Below are positions 31,318 to 44,543 of a DNA stretch of 64,000 nt, piece after piece (the stretch's first letter is position 1; every line of letters begins with the position of its first letter). The notes below the pieces were generated by a model. The model searched no databases, was not told the DNA's origin, and worked only from the letters and a program-made list of their open reading frames with translations. The stretch lies in the NCBI GenBank assembly GCA_977006965.1, contig OZ345371.1, positions 558,001-622,000 on the forward strand, read 5' to 3'. The position numbers were made by a program, and so were the translations under genes. The DNA comes from Phymatolithon calcareum (lineage: Eukaryota > Rhodophyta > Florideophyceae > Hapalidiales).

Positions 31318-31901
31318 TTGTTTTTGTAGACGCGAGAAAACACGCCGTTTTGAAAAGTACAAGTTTGTTTCCAATGGAAGCTCCCACGTAACGTACAAAA
31401 ATGACTCTTTCACTGGACCACTACGAACCGAAACAATGGTAAAGCGGTCCATGCCCAGACTGTTGTCGTTTTCTGTTCACGTTTTCATAATATTAGAAAA
31501 AACTAACTTATTTAGTTCTTACCTCTGCACAAAAGTTAAGTGAGAAAAAACTTATTTTTTCCTCTTCCCCTTCTCAAATTCTTGAGAAAATCTATCTTAT
31601 ATTTCTCTCCTCTCCGAGGAATAATGTAGTGATTTACAACTTATAAAATCCTCATCACATCAAAATAAACAATCGAATTTAAGCTTCCAACTTATTTTCC
31701 CCGCATCAGGTTTTATAAGTTGAAGGTTGACCGGGTACGGAAGATCATCTGGCCAATAGAACTGAGTTTTAATGAAAGTGATATGAGCGCTGAAAATGCT
31801 CAATTTTAGATGAACTACTAAATATTTATCGGTCCAAGCTCACATTTACTTTCGTTAGTTACGTGAAAGCAGCTCGTGTTTTCTCGCGTCTACAAAAACA
31901 A
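31318..31901. mobile_element. 584-bp MITE-like element with perfect 27-bp TIRs
   Basis: The ends are exact inverted repeats of 27 bp beginning TTGTTTTTGTAGACGCG. An inner inverted pair CAACTTATAAAA / TTTTATAAGTTG lies at about 31635 and 31712. It is A/T-rich and has no transposase. No adjacent duplication is clear; CATAC occurs three bases outside each end. Confidence 0.75.
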
Positions 31902-34609
31902 TGGCATACATTTGAATTAGCAGAAAGAATAAATTATATATAAGCAAATGTTACAGTTGTTTCGGCTCGCGGTGAACCACTCGTGCATTGCCGAACGGCA
32001 CTCCATTTTTGGATCCAAAAGAATTCGAAAGCTTTCCGAAAGGCCCAAAATGATTTTCGTAAAGGCTGAGAACCGGATTGAAACTTTTCTTCGACAATTA
32101 AGAGAACACAATTGCTTCAAACTATAAGACGTCTTTCCTGTCCAAGAGTATATATGCAAACGCACAGGATGTGGGTCGCGAATACGCGACTGCGTTAATT
32201 TGCGAGGTGCTATGCGCATGCATGAAGGATGTTCTTCGCGAGTGTGCGACCACCCAGTTTCCGCAAAGTATTTCGCACACGAGCCGGGACATCCAATTTG
32301 AAACTTTCAGAGCTTTCAGTATCAGAGAATTGTAATAATTGTGGTCTGGGTGACGTAGTTTTCCTCAATTACTTTCAGAATTCACATCCATGCGTCACTT
32401 GAACGTTTTATCCTTAGCATTTGAAACTTTCTGCAGAATTCAGTACCTAACCAATCTGTTTCCATGCTTTCATAATTTTTCTGATTCGATTAAGGAATTG
32501 AGAGGAATTGCGCTACCTCGGAAGTGAATATCTCCGCCAAGTATTTTTCAATTCCTGGAATACCTCGTTGTTTGAGGCACCATATATCTCGGTTGAGAGT
32601 GTTAATTATGAAAATGGCGTCTCGTGGAATGGTTCCTTTCAACTCTAAACTTAGTAGAGCATCGGCTGCTGCTCTCAGCTGCAGTACAATTGTGACGGTA
32701 GGAGTTAGAGCTCTGCGACACACGGCCCGTCATGGCTATGTGATATTTGTTAAACCAAGGAGCAATTTCATCACAATAAACCATCAACACGCAATATCCC
32801 CAAAACTTCCAAAAGTATTCTCCATTAATTATGCATTCCGTGTATCCTCTTCCTTCATTGTAAAATATATGAGTTCTAAAAAGCTGTTGCATGGCTACAA
32901 CGCGTATCGGCAAATACAAGGAGCCTGTAGAGACCGTGGTGTTGTGAAGAGCTGAGAGGGCAGTATCCTTAATATCAAAAGATTTTGATAGACAGATGAT
33001 TTTTGGAAATGGTTCAATTTCTTGGCATTATGACAAGGCGCGCTGGTGCTTCCGATATATTTAGCTGCGTCTAATTAGTTTCATTTCACAGTGTTATACA
33101 GCTATATGTAAGGTTTTGCTTTATCATTTGTAATCTTCGATTTCTTGTGGAACTATCGGACACTAAGAACTGCAAAAACTATTTTACTTTAATTAATGCG
33201 TTTCTTGAATGTCATCTGCATTGTAATTATAGAACAGGCTTAGGTCCTGAGGTATACGGGAGTATAAATGGGGTTTTCGTACGGCTCAGCAGCAGATTTG
33301 AAGGGTAGAGCCACACATGCAAAATAAAAGCAACGAAAATACGGCAGTTGAGGTGGAAAAGATGAATTAAATTTTTGAAAACCTAGCAGACCTCAAGAAA
33401 ATTTCCTTCTTCATTTGCGAAAGGAAACGCTAAATTCAATGCACTTCATGTGAGGATCGACATGATCTAACTGGATTCGGACTTTAAAAACCTGGCCAAC
33501 GAACAGAACAAGACGTTTCTCGAAGGTACTTCAAAGCGCACCAATGCTGAGACATACAACCGTTCAAGAACGTGCGAATGCCGACGAACTTTAAAGACCT
33601 GAGGTACGCGTTTTTGACTTTATGCACAACATATTTCAAGATTTGATGGCGTGGGGTATATTGAGTCATTATAGAGCTTATTCAGAAACAGATGTATGCG
33701 CACACTCTTATGACCGAAATTTGACGACTGATCTGAAGACGTATATCAATCCATACGGTACAGAGGCGAAAAGCGTAGACTGAGTTTACATTAGAATAAA
33801 ATCTTCCAATCGAAGGTCAGCGGTCGAATGAAGCCCAAGTTCGGAAATCGAGAGCCGGTGGAATTGGATAGAACAGTAAGAGTATACCCTCGACACGTAA
33901 CGGAACATCATAGCTGGGCGTTAGACCTATTCAAAAGCAAGTCGGGGAAAGAATCGTCATGAACATCTGGGAGATGACGACTGCTAAGGAAGTCAAAAAT
34001 TCTTTACAGAATATAAGAAAACAAAGTGTCTCAGCACGTGTAGGACGACGATAAGAAGAAAATTGGCACGAGCAGCACATTTATATATGTGAATCTTGCG
34101 AGTGTGGAAACTCGAATTCTGTGCGCTGATGGACTCTCAGATATCAATTTGATACCTGAGTAGTGTTTCTCCTGTTTGATGGTACGGGGCGAGAATCTCA
34201 ATCGTACGACATATGAAGCTCGCTAAGATACGATATGGCGTGCAAAGATCATGAGAAAAATCGAGTTTTTATTGAGTGCCACAGAGAAGCCGCAGAAGCA
34301 GTGGAGCTTAATACCTGTCAAGAAATTAGTCTTCCTCTGCGCAAAATTTTTTTATAAAATTTCGAAAATAAACATTCGATAATCTTTTCCGTGGACCTTC
34401 TCTAGATATATTCGGTCTCAAGAGATATGACATTCATGGAGCCGAATTAGATAAATTGAACTGTTCTATATAAATTTCAAAGGCCATGTCATCGTTTAAA
34501 GCAGAAGAATCTGCGAATATCAATGCCATAATAATATTCTCCAGAAGAAAGAATAACTCTATAAATACGACAAAATGCATTCCTGTTTTGGCCTTACTAT
34601 ATCGTACTT
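31902..34609. other. No gene recognised
   Basis: Overlapping opposite frames at 32490-32955 have no motif I know. The rest is A/T-rich without clear repeats. The LINE 3' end begins near 34610. Confidence 0.4.
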
Positions 34610-37400
34610 CAAAGCCCCATAGGGGATATCTGATGATTTTATTTTCAGAACTCCAAAAGCCTCACCTTGGAGAAAAGGGGCGGCTCTTGCGATATTCTCT
34701 CAGCTATAGACATTTGGCTACTCAAAGCGTTCTTGATTCGAATTTATCTCCCAATAAGAGCTCCTTTGAGTCAATGGCACTCAAACTCAATATCTGCACT
34801 CATCTTCAACGACTCTATAGTACGTTGGAAGTCATCTAGTTCGATCACGGCGGTAATCCCAAAATAGGCACCCATTACTAATTTTCTCCAAAGGAGTACT
34901 CGGTTAAATGTCAACCTTTGGAACCTTAAACGTGTCGTTCCTTCCCTTATGTAAAAGATCCCTGGTAGCCTGCTGAAATAGGAATCTTCACTGGTCTGCC
35001 TTTTTCTTCATTTTCCCTTACCTCTTCTATTTCTTCTCTACTCCTCTTCTCCATCAAAGATCCCTGCTGGGCTTTCTGAAGGGCTTGTCGCAAGTCTTCA
35101 GAAATCTTGAGATATTCAATATCTTTCGTTGCTTCCCTTATATCATCATGTCTTCCAAAGTACATTTCTGTTTCTTGAAGGCGGTTTTTGTGTCTTACCA
35201 AGCTTAAGGTAAACCTTTCTGCTTGATTGGGTCTCCACATCTTTGGTAGTCCCAGTCGGCATAGTACTCGCCTTCCGCTCCGGCTGTGTTCGGCATATTT
35301 TCCGAAAGCATTCTTGTTTAAAAAGCCGTTTGCCGACTCGATCGCAGAGAGCAATTGATTTGTCATTGCAGTCTCGTGTTGCGCATACTCCCATTTCGAG
35401 ACTATTAGCGACTTAAATGTCCTGATACGTGTCTGCGATTTGAATCCTCGAGCATTCGCTCCAAACTCCCGAATCTTATGTATGCATTCAGCAGCTTTTC
35501 GAACTCTTGCCATGACCCTGTCGTCCGTTAAACCCTTGTTTTTCATGCTTACCCCGCGATACGACAACCTCCAGGCTTGATGCAGTTTTCGTCCCGCAAA
35601 GTAAAATTAGGCTTCTGAAGCACTTTATTCTTAAGGGCTTCGCTTTTTCCTGGTCTTGTGTTCCATTTTATGCCATTTAAACTTGCACTGGGATGTCTGA
35701 GAAGTTTCCGTCTGATTGGACGAATTCGCGAATGTGTGCATGAATATATATTTTAGGCATGGACAGGGAGGGGAACCTTAAGGCGCTCCGCAGTCGATAG
35801 CACGCCACGTTTCTGTCTCGTCGCCAGCTGATGTGACACATGGGTGTTTTAACAGGTATCCAACCATCCTTACTATCTCTTCAGGAAGTTTTTCCGTCAG
35901 CCTCTTCATGAGGATATCCCTTGGCACACTATCGTATGCCGTGAATAGGTCAAGAATAGCCATAAAAGGAGGACCCATTCTCATTGTACGTTTTGCCCAG
36001 GGTTTAGCGATATATGGGCTTCTGTGTTTACGAAAACCCAGCTGAACCTTGTTGAAGGGGTTGTTCTCCCGTATGTATGCGTCTACAGCTAAGTCAATGA
36101 TTTTCTCGGCTTGAATTAAGAGATATATGAGCCTTTAGTTTGCTGCGAAATGAGCTGAGACCTCCTTATATTAGGGAATCAGAGTTGCTTTGCGCCATGA
36201 TCGAGGAAGACATTTGAGTCTCCCACATGTTTCCCATAATGCTAGCATTTTTCCGAGCCCCGCTTCTTTTATTGCGTGCAACATTTCGACCGTAAATCAG
36301 TCGGGATCGACTGCCATCCCTTATGGTGCTCTGATTAATTCTCTTGTGATGTTCTGCTTCATGGACCTGTTGAGAGCAATGGTACGCAAGGGCAGATTCC
36401 ATTCTTCTTACGCCTTACGCACACGTGAGATGTATGCTGAGAGCTTGCTTGGTGGATAGGAGTCCCGAGAACATTGCTTGCTCCTTTCCTTAGGGATTTT
36501 GACTTTATGATCTTTCTTGTGCTATTCGGCGCCTCGTTCGGTCCCATTTTCTCTACCTCCTCAAGGTATCTTTCAAATTGGTCGCAATTGTCTTTCCTCA
36601 CCTTCTCTTATAACAACATCTTCACCTCTCGGAGAGCATCTTCGTTACTTTCGAAGCCTGCTCTCCTGTAAGGCTTATACTGCAGGGTTCGCTTCTTGGC
36701 CCGATTTTCGAGCTCCTTGTTCCAAAACATTTTGAATCTAGGAGACCTCGCCTTAAACTAGGTCCACGGCTCCTTCGGCTTTTCCAGAAAAAAAATCATA
36801 CCAATCATTCAACTCCCGTTTGTCAATACTGACACGCAGCTGATCTTTCTTGCTTGATAAACACGTCGACATTCATCTCCGGCCTTGGATGCTCTTGTCA
36901 GGCTTCCCGATAACTTTGTTTCTTCGAGGGGAAATAACAGTTTAGTACCTTCATTTCTACCGGAATGAGTTCTGTGACACCCTCCAACACTCCATGCATC
37001 AGTTCCGGTACATGTCCGTCTAGGGACTTCGTCATGAATCTATAGATGTTGTTCTTGCCATGGTTTGAGTAAAATGTTGGTCTTGTTGTCGTTCTTATTC
37101 TCCAGTTGAATTTTGCGGCCCACGAAACAATCTTGTACCCTCTTCAGTTTCCTTTGTGGTCCCAGTGCCCATGTATTGTGTTAAGGTGACCCATGATGGC
37201 CGCCTTCCCTCTGAAATACCGGAGAATGAATTCCAAACACTTTTCGTACTCCTCTCGATTCGCAAGAGAATATATGTAGACAACCTACAGCGCAGTGTCC
37301 ATCAAATTTGCATCCGCCACCTGGAATGTTCTTGTAGCCATCTTACACAGTACTGGCCTTAGTAATTAAAGCTACCTCCTCTTGGTCTTTCCGAGAGCCC
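34610..37400 (-). pseudogene. LINE (family 1) copy 1: endonuclease and RT relic
   Basis: Reading the minus strand: 36960-37400 is an APE-type endonuclease relic (YIYSLANREEYEKCLEFILR, AAIMGHLNT where GDLNT is expected). Then comes a linker ending KSKSLRKGASN near 36500, RT pieces (35778-35984: FMAILDLFTAYDSVPRDILM, the motif A region, with AYD kept), a region where the FADD motif should fall (about 35600-35750) but is not readable, and a C-terminal part at 34947-35567 (RTFKSLIVSKWEYA, VLCRLGLPKMWR, RFTLSLVRHKNRL). Many frameshifts. Copy 3 at 59540-61605 is better preserved. It has no target duplication or tail that I can define. Confidence 0.75.
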
Positions 37401-38006
37401 TGCAGGCGGGTAGAGCAAATTTGGTCGAAACTTACCCTGATCGCCATGTCTTCTTTTTGAAGAGTCTCCGTCAGCCCAAGGTGTCGAGAAAACTCTACCA
37501 AACGCGGTAGAATAGGTCGGGCATCTCAGGACGATCATTTGCGGTGCCTCGCTCGCACAACCGGCGCGGGGCGGCACTGCAGTAGTGCGGGCCGTATGCC
37601 TGAACTGCTGATTGAGCGGATGGGGCCTCCCAGGCGTACTCGGTTACGGGGGGAGACGACGTGTGACGAAGGATGGGCGTACTTGTACTTGATTCCGACT
37701 TCCCGAGTTAATTAGATGGGAAAATATTCTAGCCTATATAGTATCCATCTACAGGGGGGAGCTCGAGACTGATTTTGCTTAGACTGTCGTCCATTGCACA
37801 CAGTTAACGAACGCTAATCGAGATGTTTCGGTTCGCAACGTATGCGTGCCGTTAGGTGCTAGCAATGTAGCGTGAGCGTTACATATAGTCTTTGAGAGCT
37901 GCGCTCGGTGTTCTGCACAGCGAGCTCTTGTTTCGGTTATGTCTTCTGTAGGCTACTGTCGGTACGCAACCGAAAATATTGATTGTCTTCTCGTCTTGGA
38001 CGTCAA
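37401..38006. other. No gene recognised; possible LTR of the copia relic
   Basis: It contains a GGGGGGAG purine run near 37757 and TATA-like CCTATATAG. Nothing can be aligned inside the window. Confidence 0.3.
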
Positions 38007-39260
38007 TCACGGGTGATCGTTGCTTGAACGTTGAGTGGCTCGATGAGAGTGTGCCAGGCTGAGCACATTTAACCGATAGATGAACGGTTCAAATGTCGAG
38101 AGAGTACTGTCTGCCTGGCTGACGATCGATGAGACTTCTCGCAGGACCGAATCTGCGACACACCCTATTTTTGACGAGAGACAATCGTACTCGCGAGGAA
38201 GGTATTTTTTTCGGATGATCCAATGCTCAATTGGGTGAGACAAAGAAGCAGATTCCATGACTTTCAGCAGTTGATGAGGTGCCATTATTTTTTTCTTGCA
38301 ATCGGCGAGGTAATAACCGGAGCGAATGTAGCCAAACTTCAAACAATGACTTACTATCGGTGAACATTTGGATGGGTATCGTTTGCCGAAGTAGGGATTC
38401 CAAATCATGCTTGAGCATGAACGCGTAATCGAACGCGTCTGCAAACGCATGACACTCGGACGCCATTGCAGAGCGTGTTACACGTTGGCACTTGTAAGAT
38501 CGGTAGCCGATGATGGAGCACTGATTAGCGCGGTCGCACAAGGTGATGATAATACCAAGCTGGGAAGAGAGATCGCGATTGTGCGCATGACTGGCGTCGT
38601 CGTATGCTCGAGTATGAAGAGATTGGGAAACTTGATTTGAACCTTATGGCGCTGTAGATGACGAATAATCTTGTTCAACTTTCCCGCGTCCTGGTCACCA
38701 TCGAAGTCCTTGTCCGTTACTTGAGCGGCCTGCGATACTGCGCACGCGACGTCGGCGCGACAGTTGGCGTTCCATGCTTGCTGAGCTCGTTTTGAGCGGA
38801 AGACTTCGAATGTGCTTGGTACATGTGCCAGAGACAGCTTCTCTATGTACTCATCCATATCTGTCGTGACCAGAGCTCTGTCCTTCTTCTGTTCAACCGT
38901 CATGCCAAAACGTTTTGCGATGCCGACCTTTCGCGGTGTGGTGTCAAATCCTTGACCAATCCATTCTTTCCAACGCTTAAAGTTTTCATCTCCAATCTGG
39001 ATATTATCGTGGACATACACACCAGATGCCACATAGACGATTGCCAACATGGCGGGTGTACAATCTCAATCGCCGTCGATTGGAATCATTCCGAGTTCCT
39101 TAATTTGGTGCTCGCGGAGTGTGTAGTGCCAACAATCTCCAGAGTCGGCGAGCCCGTACAAAGGTTTCATCAGGTTCAGCAGTTGGATTGGCTTCAGATG
39201 AAACTCTTTCGTTCCTTCCATGTATACTTCCCGCATCAGTTCGGAAAATGAGTGGAGGAA
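38007..39260 (-). pseudogene. Ty1/copia RT-RNase H relic (third copia family)
   Basis: On the minus strand an RT piece reads MKPLYGLADSGDCWHYTL (about 39130), followed by a stop and the YVDD region reduced to VASGVYVHDN. Then come TRPDIA-type sequence decayed to RADVACAVSQAAQ, KLNKIIRHLQ, and RNase H with GYRSYKCQRVTRSAMASECH, AFDYAFMLKHDLESLL and MFTDSKSLFEVW. The TDSKSLFD block and the ASE-x-HA block are characteristic of copia RNase H. At least three frame changes. It differs in sequence from both other copia elements here. Confidence 0.7.
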
Positions 39261-39889
39261 AGCTTGGGTAATGCATAATAGAAGCTATTGAAAGCAAAAG
39301 ACGGACTGAATCTATGTACTTTCTTTGGATGTCGATTGACTAGTTGCAGTCCCTTCAGGAGTCATGTTATCTTCTGTGATTGTAGTGCTGGAGCTTAAGG
39401 TCTTTTGAGCTTGGTTCGGAGCTCTTCGGTTTGTGCACTTCTGTGGGATTTTCCGAATATTCTGCGCATTCATTGCATATTTGCATACTTCTCACTTCGC
39501 TTTCAAAATGCTTTTCAACGCGCGTTTGTGTCTATGAAAGCGCTTTGCTTTGGACTGGTTCTATTTCTTCTTCTGCCACCTTCTCCTCGTCTTTGTACCA
39601 CTTTCTTGTGTGGAAATCAGCCGTTTACCATGCGTTTTTCTTCATCCTCTTTCTTATAGCCCATAGATTCTTGAGTATACGTTCATCCGCTGAAATCAAA
39701 GTTTTCTGAGACACCGAGTCCTTGAAGATTTTGTACTCTTTGTCAGGCCATAGGCTTTTTTTCGAGGTTATGTAAAAGATGGTTGAGAAGATGGGATGAG
39801 TTGGTTGAGTGATGTTTCCTTGGTTTTTTGACTTCGACGACTTCAGATCCTGGCTACATAGGCCTGGGATTCGGCATGGCTCGAATTTG
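39261..39889. other. No gene recognised
   Basis: Overlapping Phe/Ser-rich frames at 39405-39709 are not supported as genes. A LINE copy begins near 39890. Confidence 0.35.
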
Positions 39890-40430
39890 GTCCTAAACCA
39901 AGTATGGGCTCCAAGACAGACGGAAACGTCTCAGACAGCGCTGTGCAATTGTTCGCAGATGATTTTCAGCTTCCGGCAAAGACAGGTCGAGGAATGCAGA
40001 AACTTTTTGATATTGCGACTATTTCGGCAACCGAAAAGGGCATGAAATGGAACACAAAACCAGGAAAAAGCGAAGTTCTTAAGTACAAAGGACTTCAGAA
40101 GCACACGTTTTACTTGGCGGGACGAGAACTATATCAAGCCTGGAGACTCTCGTATCTTGGGGTAAGCATGAATAACAAGGGTGTTACGGATGACACGGCC
40201 ATAGCAAGAGTTCGAAATGCTGCAGGATGCATACATAAGCTTCGGGAGCTTGGAGTGAATGTTTGAGGATTCAAACCGAAGACATGCATCAGGATCTTTA
40301 AGTCGCTAATTATCCCGAAATGGGAGTATGCGTTACACGTTACTCCAATAACAAATCGATTGCTCTCGGCAATCGAGTCGGCAGAGGGCTTGTTCTAAAA
40401 GAACTGCAAGGCAAAATATTTCTGCAGGCG
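39890..40430 (+). pseudogene. LINE (family 1) copy 2, RT fragment
   Basis: On the plus strand 39904-40266 encodes the segment around motif C, VQLFADDFQLPAKTGRGMQK, then WNTKPGKSEVLKYKGLQKHT, LSYLGVSMNNKGVTDDTAIA and CIHKLRELGVNV. It continues after a stop with KTCIRIFKSLIIPKWEYALH to about 40400. It matches copy 3 closely and preserves the segment that copy 3 has lost (VSMNNKG). Both ends are cut. Confidence 0.8.
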
Positions 40431-40765
40431 CCGTTGCACAAGAACTAGCATTATATGGATTTTATTACTACCTATCTATTTGTCTTTCTCCCTTCGAAAC
40501 GCATTTTAGTCCTCCTTCTCTCACCCCTGTTGTTCGTTTTCGACTCATAAGAGAGTTATTGTTTCTGTTCTATGCTCGTCCACCTCTCTCTAAAGAGGCT
40601 AATAAAGAAGAGAAACGCGTAGAGCTCTTATCGCAAATTCGTCTGAACTTTCGTATTTATATTTTATTCCTGGTTTTACTTGCCTTTGGCGAAACAACGG
40701 ATGCTGGGTCCGAATTTCACTTTTTACAACCGAACTGGTGATGAATATGTCCCAGAGATTAGAAT

Positions 40766-41340
40766 TTAATCTATCTGGGATGGGGCGAAGCTCTGTGCCT
40801 TTTTAAAATAGTTGAATAGGGCACTGTGTTCATGGAAATATTTCGAGATCGCCCTAAGGCGGTGTTTGACCATTATCTCTTTCATCCTTCTCCTGGAATG
40901 GTCAGCCCTCGTGTATATGCACCATCTGCTGATAACATATCCTGTTTGACGATTACGTCTTGAGTAGAAGTCGCCCAGGAGGATGATGACATCTCTCATT
41001 AGTTCTTTGTCGAAGAGCTCTTCAAACTGACAGTACATGTCCCCACCTGTGCAGGTTCCATGACTGCTTTGTGCGGTACGTATACGCAGATTAGGAAGAC
41101 GTTGTTAGGTCGCCTGTAGTGGAGGTCGAAAATAATCATGTTTCCGATCGATCCGAGGTGCGTGACTGCCCTTCTTGCTCCGAGCAATAAGGCGATGCAG
41201 AAGCGGGAATATCGGTCTCCAGGAGGTGGTCATTCCGAGAAGATGGCGCACGGCTCAGAATTCCATCCGTTGCCATAACGTCGTATACCAGGTACCTGCA
41301 GAGGCTCATCGTAAAGTTGGAGAGTCCGCCGCAGTTGCCT
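40766..41340 (-). pseudogene. APE-type endonuclease relic of a LINE
   Basis: The minus frames 40999-41187 (MIIFDLHYRRPNNVFLICVY, VPHKA) and 40766-41038 (QFEELFDKELMRDVIILLGD, FYSRRNRQ) give the typical order of jockey-like endonucleases: a strand segment ending ICVYxPH, then ILLGDFNSR. A single frame change separates them. Upstream, 41136-41340 carries further decayed endonuclease sequence. At its high-coordinate end it abuts the gypsy integrase relic on the opposite strand. Confidence 0.6.
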
Positions 41341-41668
41341 GTCGCAACTTGGACCTTGGTGAAGAAACTTGTCGATTCCCCCACTCTGCCTCCTGCTCGC
41401 CCCGTTCGTGACGGGTTCCTTCGCAGCAACAGAAGAGATCCTTTGCAGCATGCGGTGCGTGCATTGTATAACAGGAAAAGATTTCGACTTCATATACATG
41501 AGTGGAGAAGGCATGAAGTATACTCTAAATCTGTAGGAAGACTTTTCGTTATACAACTGGCTCACAACGTGCGATTTATGGAACGCCGAGATTGCAGAAG
41601 ATGTCGTTTCTCGCTGGATACGAATGTTTACTATTCTCACGTATTGAATTATTGACCAAGGTTCCCAT

Positions 41669-42032
41669 TGTTGGACGTTATAGAAAGATAGGTTGAGGTT
41701 TGAAAATGTTGATGGTTGAGAGTTGTTCCTTGGTTTATTGACTTGAACGACCTCGGATCTTGGCCAAATAGGCTCAGGATTCAGCTTGGATCAAATGTGG
41801 TCCGAAATCAAGAAGGGGCCCTTCCTTGTTGACGACGGAGACCCATTAACCTTAAAATATCTATCATAATCTAATCAGATATCCTTATCATACGTGTAAT
41901 TGACAATCATCTTGATTGAATATTCTGAGACAACTTGCTATTGCACTTGACACGTGTATACGTGTACGGAGTGCAAAATCTGGACAAGGAAGTATGCCAC
42001 GAATAGTGCACCAAACTGACATACTTCCAACA
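41669..42032 (-). repeat. 3' LTR of the minus-strand copia
   Basis: Intact 364 bp, TGTTGGACG ... CTTCCAACA. It is the uninterrupted reference for the insertion sites of both the plus-strand copia (TAATCAGATATCC near 41880) and piggyBac 2 (CAAAATCTGGACAAGG near 41978). Confidence 0.92.
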
Positions 42033-42199
42033 CTCCCCCTTGATCCAAGAGCCTTTCCACGAAACTCGTGAAAGTCCCAAGTCTTGTGCAAACTTTAGCA
42101 CCTTAGCAAGATCCAAGGGCTTCGTAACGCATCCTCGATCATTGAATTCGTGCCACAATACTTGATGTGAACTTTACAGGACGAAATCACGTCGCAGAC

Positions 42200-44543
42200 A
42201 TAGTGGTACTGAATATCTATGTGTTTATTGTGGTTTATAATAGATGTGTTGCGTCCGTAGCGATTGCGCTTTGGCTGTCCGTGTACAAGACCATGCTTAT
42301 TGGCTTCTCTTGCCGAGTATATCGGAGATGAGCTTGGAGAGCAAAACAGCTTCTTTGAAAACAGCACAGGTAGCGATGTACTCCGCTTCACAAGTTGAGG
42401 TTGCAACGATGGTTTGCGTCTTTGACCTCCAGCTAATGGCCCCCCCTGCGATTAGAAACACGCAGCCACTTGCAGAGCGTCAAGTGGCACGGCATCCCGC
42501 CCAATCCGAGTAGGTTTAGCCTATGGAAGTCAAACTTGTCTCTGCGCCGAAGAGAATTCCGTAGTCCCGAGTTCCTGCAATGTACTGAAGAACTCGCTGA
42601 ACGATTTTCCAGTGACACTTCAGAGGCTTTTCGCAGAACGAAGAAAGTTTGCAAACGGCGTCCGAGATGTCCGTACGAGTGTCAACCATGAGATAAATGA
42701 GGCTTCCGATGGCAGGACGGTATGGGACTTCATCCGACACGGGATCGGAGATGTCAAGTTCTTCGATACCGGCGCTCTTCTTCGAATACTCAATCGGCGT
42801 GGGCACAGATTTCGCGTTTTCCATGCTAAACCGCTTCAAGAAAGCTTCAGCGTAGACGGTTTGTGACAAATGAAGAGTTCTGAATTTGCGATCACGTTGG
42901 ATTTCGAGACTAAACACATGCTTGCTTCACCCATGTCCTTCATCTCAAAGCCTTTATTGAGCTCCCCTTTGATCTAAGCGATTGCGGAACGGTCGTTACA
43001 TGCGTTTAGCAGATTATCTATGTAAAGCGCAGTGATCATGACGCTGTTCGTCTTGTGCGGAGCGTATAGGAAAGGGTCATTTCGACTGCTTATGAAGCCA
43101 AAGTCGTCTATGAGGAACGAATTTATCTTCGCATGCCATTGACGAGAAGCTTGTTTCAAACCATAGAGTGCTTTAAGGAGCTTTCCCACTAATTCAGGAC
43201 GCATAGGATCTCGAAAGCCAACCGGATCCTCCATGTAAATGTCTTCGTCAAGATCTCCATGTAAGAAAGCCGTCAAAACATCCATCTGGTGTAATTCTAA
43301 GTCATAAACTCTAACAGTTGCAAGCAAGATACGGATGGAAGTGAACTTTACCACTGGGGCATATGTTTCGCGGTAGTCCACCAATGCACCATGCACCTGT
43401 CGGAATCCTTTCAGCACGATGCGAACTTTGGGATCCGTGTCCTTAACCTTGAAGAGGTATTTTCAAGGAAGGACGTTCATATCAGACCTTGTGGCGTCCA
43501 ATACCACTATCATACCTTCCATTTCCTATAAGACTAGCTCCCTTCAAATTGTCATTACAGCCTGCATTTATAGCAAGCCCTTACAAATAGCATTTCAGTC
43601 ATTACAGTACCGTAGGTTTCGATGCGTACTTACACCATGAAGGATACCAAGGGTAAAATCTAGAACCGCTGCTTACAGCGTACAGCTGCTTTACATAGCT
43701 TACAGCTTACATATACTTACACTGTAATAATTACAGCGGCGGGCTAGAATGCCGCTTCGCGCCTTCCAGATTCTTAAATTTGATCCATTTCTCATATTGC
43801 CAACTCATTCTTAATCCAATTCTTTTTCTAGAAAGGTCGCCGCTTCGCGGCGCCCTCGGCTTTTTTTCCAGATAACAACCCGACCACAGCCAGTGTGCCA
43901 ACTTGTGCGTTTAAAAACCCCACAGACTTGCGTTGAATGAGAGTTCAGGTTTTGTTACGAGTGAAGGATGAATGTTCTTTTTCGAACAGAAGTCGATGTT
44001 TTCGGGAAAGTTGGCTGCTCGAAACGTCTGTCGGAAATCTTGAGAAGACAAGCAAATCTCATTTGCAAAGTTTCCAGACTCGGACGCTAGCATAGAAGAC
44101 TAGGGAGGAGTGTTCCAAAGCTCCGGTGGGTTGGAGACTCGAGTTGAATGACACAGAGTGAGTTTTTCAAAGGAATTAAGTTTTTCGCTATCGTCCTCGG
44201 ACTGATTGTCCTTGGCTTCCACAGGATCATCAAAGACTTTAACATCCTATGAACTCGGAATATCGTTAGATTCATCTACTTCAGCAACATCTGATTCGTC
44301 AAATGTGACATCCCGTGACACGACTACTTTCTAGAGCTTGGATCCCAATGCTTATACCCTTTCGAAGCAAACGAGTATCCCACCATGATCTCTTCAGAAG
44401 TACAACTATCGAGTTTCTTCACTTTCTTTTTCGCAACCATGTAACGACACTTGGCGCCAAAAACGCGCAAATGTCTCAAGTCCGGAGAGGAACCCATCCA
44501 TATGTGATGGGGTCGTGTTCAGAGGAAGGCCTTTTGAAGTTAC
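42200..44543 (-). pseudogene. Copia RT and RNase H (minus copia)
   Basis: Reading the minus strand: before the LTR-A insert is a decayed linker (43925-44540). After it (43489 down) RT starts with KYLFKVKDTDPKVRIVLKGF behind an in-frame stop. It goes on with VDYRETYAPVVKFTSIRILL, HQMDVLTAFLHGDLDEDIYM (motif A, Asp kept), and LLKALYGLKQASRQWHAK. Motif C reads LYIDNLLNAC where the family has YVDDLL, so the second Asp has become Asn. 42516-42917 holds the connection (SVPTPIEYSKK, PYRPAIGSLIYLMVDTRTDI, then KIVQRVLQYIAGTRDYGILF), and 42230-42510 a decayed RNase H. Inactive. Confidence 0.82.
43490..43924 (+). mobile_element. Solo LTR, family A, in copia pol
   Basis: This 435-bp copy has TGTGG/CCACA ends and flanks GACCT (43485-43489) and GACTT (43925-43929): a five-base duplication with one change. 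It lies upstream of the RT region of the minus-strand copia. Confidence 0.88.

Noticed and set aside
31247-31543. 98-codon plus frame
   Set aside because: It runs through the foldback arm into the MITE-like unit and is not coding.
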